Source: RECH01 sp964431105 (GTDB lineage: Bacteria > Cyanobacteriota > Cyanobacteriia > RECH01). Taken from it: 5,741 bases of DNA. A model generated the notes under the pieces. That model searched no databases. It was not told where the DNA came from and worked only from the letters and a program-made list of their open reading frames with translations. Within the stretch, counting starts at the first letter, position 1, and every line of letters starts with the position of its first letter. The position numbers were made by a program, and so were the translations under genes. This document shows positions 5,732 to 5,741 of the stretch, in pieces. Location: contig CAYSIR010000272.1 of NCBI GenBank assembly GCA_964431105.1, positions 1 through 5,741 of the forward strand. The letters run 5' to 3'.

Positions 5732-5741
5732 AGTTGATTGC

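Overview
The window looks like chromosomal DNA from a cyanobacterium. Two signs support this. The octamer GCGATCGC (HIP1) occurs 12 times in 5.7 kb, where roughly 0.1 would be expected by chance. The best-recognised gene is a full-length PcxA/CemA-family protein, which is found only in cyanobacteria and plastids. The exact genus cannot be read from this sequence.

All four genes I accept are on the minus strand. From right to left (their direction of transcription) they are: a DevB-type membrane fusion protein (4667-5731, GTG start next to the window edge); a 45-residue one-helix membrane protein of unknown function (4265-4402), which has the only clear Shine-Dalgarno sequence here; an HlyD-type type I secretion adaptor (2260 to about 3630); and pcxA (290-1672). 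The spacers are long (about 260, 630, 590 and 290 bp), so this is probably a set of separate transcription units, not a tight operon.

The two adaptors belong to different subfamilies. Both would link an inner-membrane ABC exporter to a TolC-like outer-membrane channel, but no ABC ATPase, permease or TolC gene is present. PcxA concerns light-dependent proton extrusion and has no obvious link to the exporters.

The spacers are rich in small repeats. They hold three copies of a roughly 45-nt stem-loop (71-107 inverted, 4056-4100, 4486-4530); a 34-nt repeat in two copies (1971-2004, 4152-4185); a 29-nt G/C-skewed repeat in two opposite copies (9-37, 1854-1882); and a 93-bp MITE-like element with 13-bp terminal inverted repeats around a perfect 16-bp hairpin (116-208). 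These repeats and the microprotein are the least explained parts of the window. I found no tRNA, rRNA, CRISPR array or transposase gene, and I see no convincing wholly new multi-gene system.
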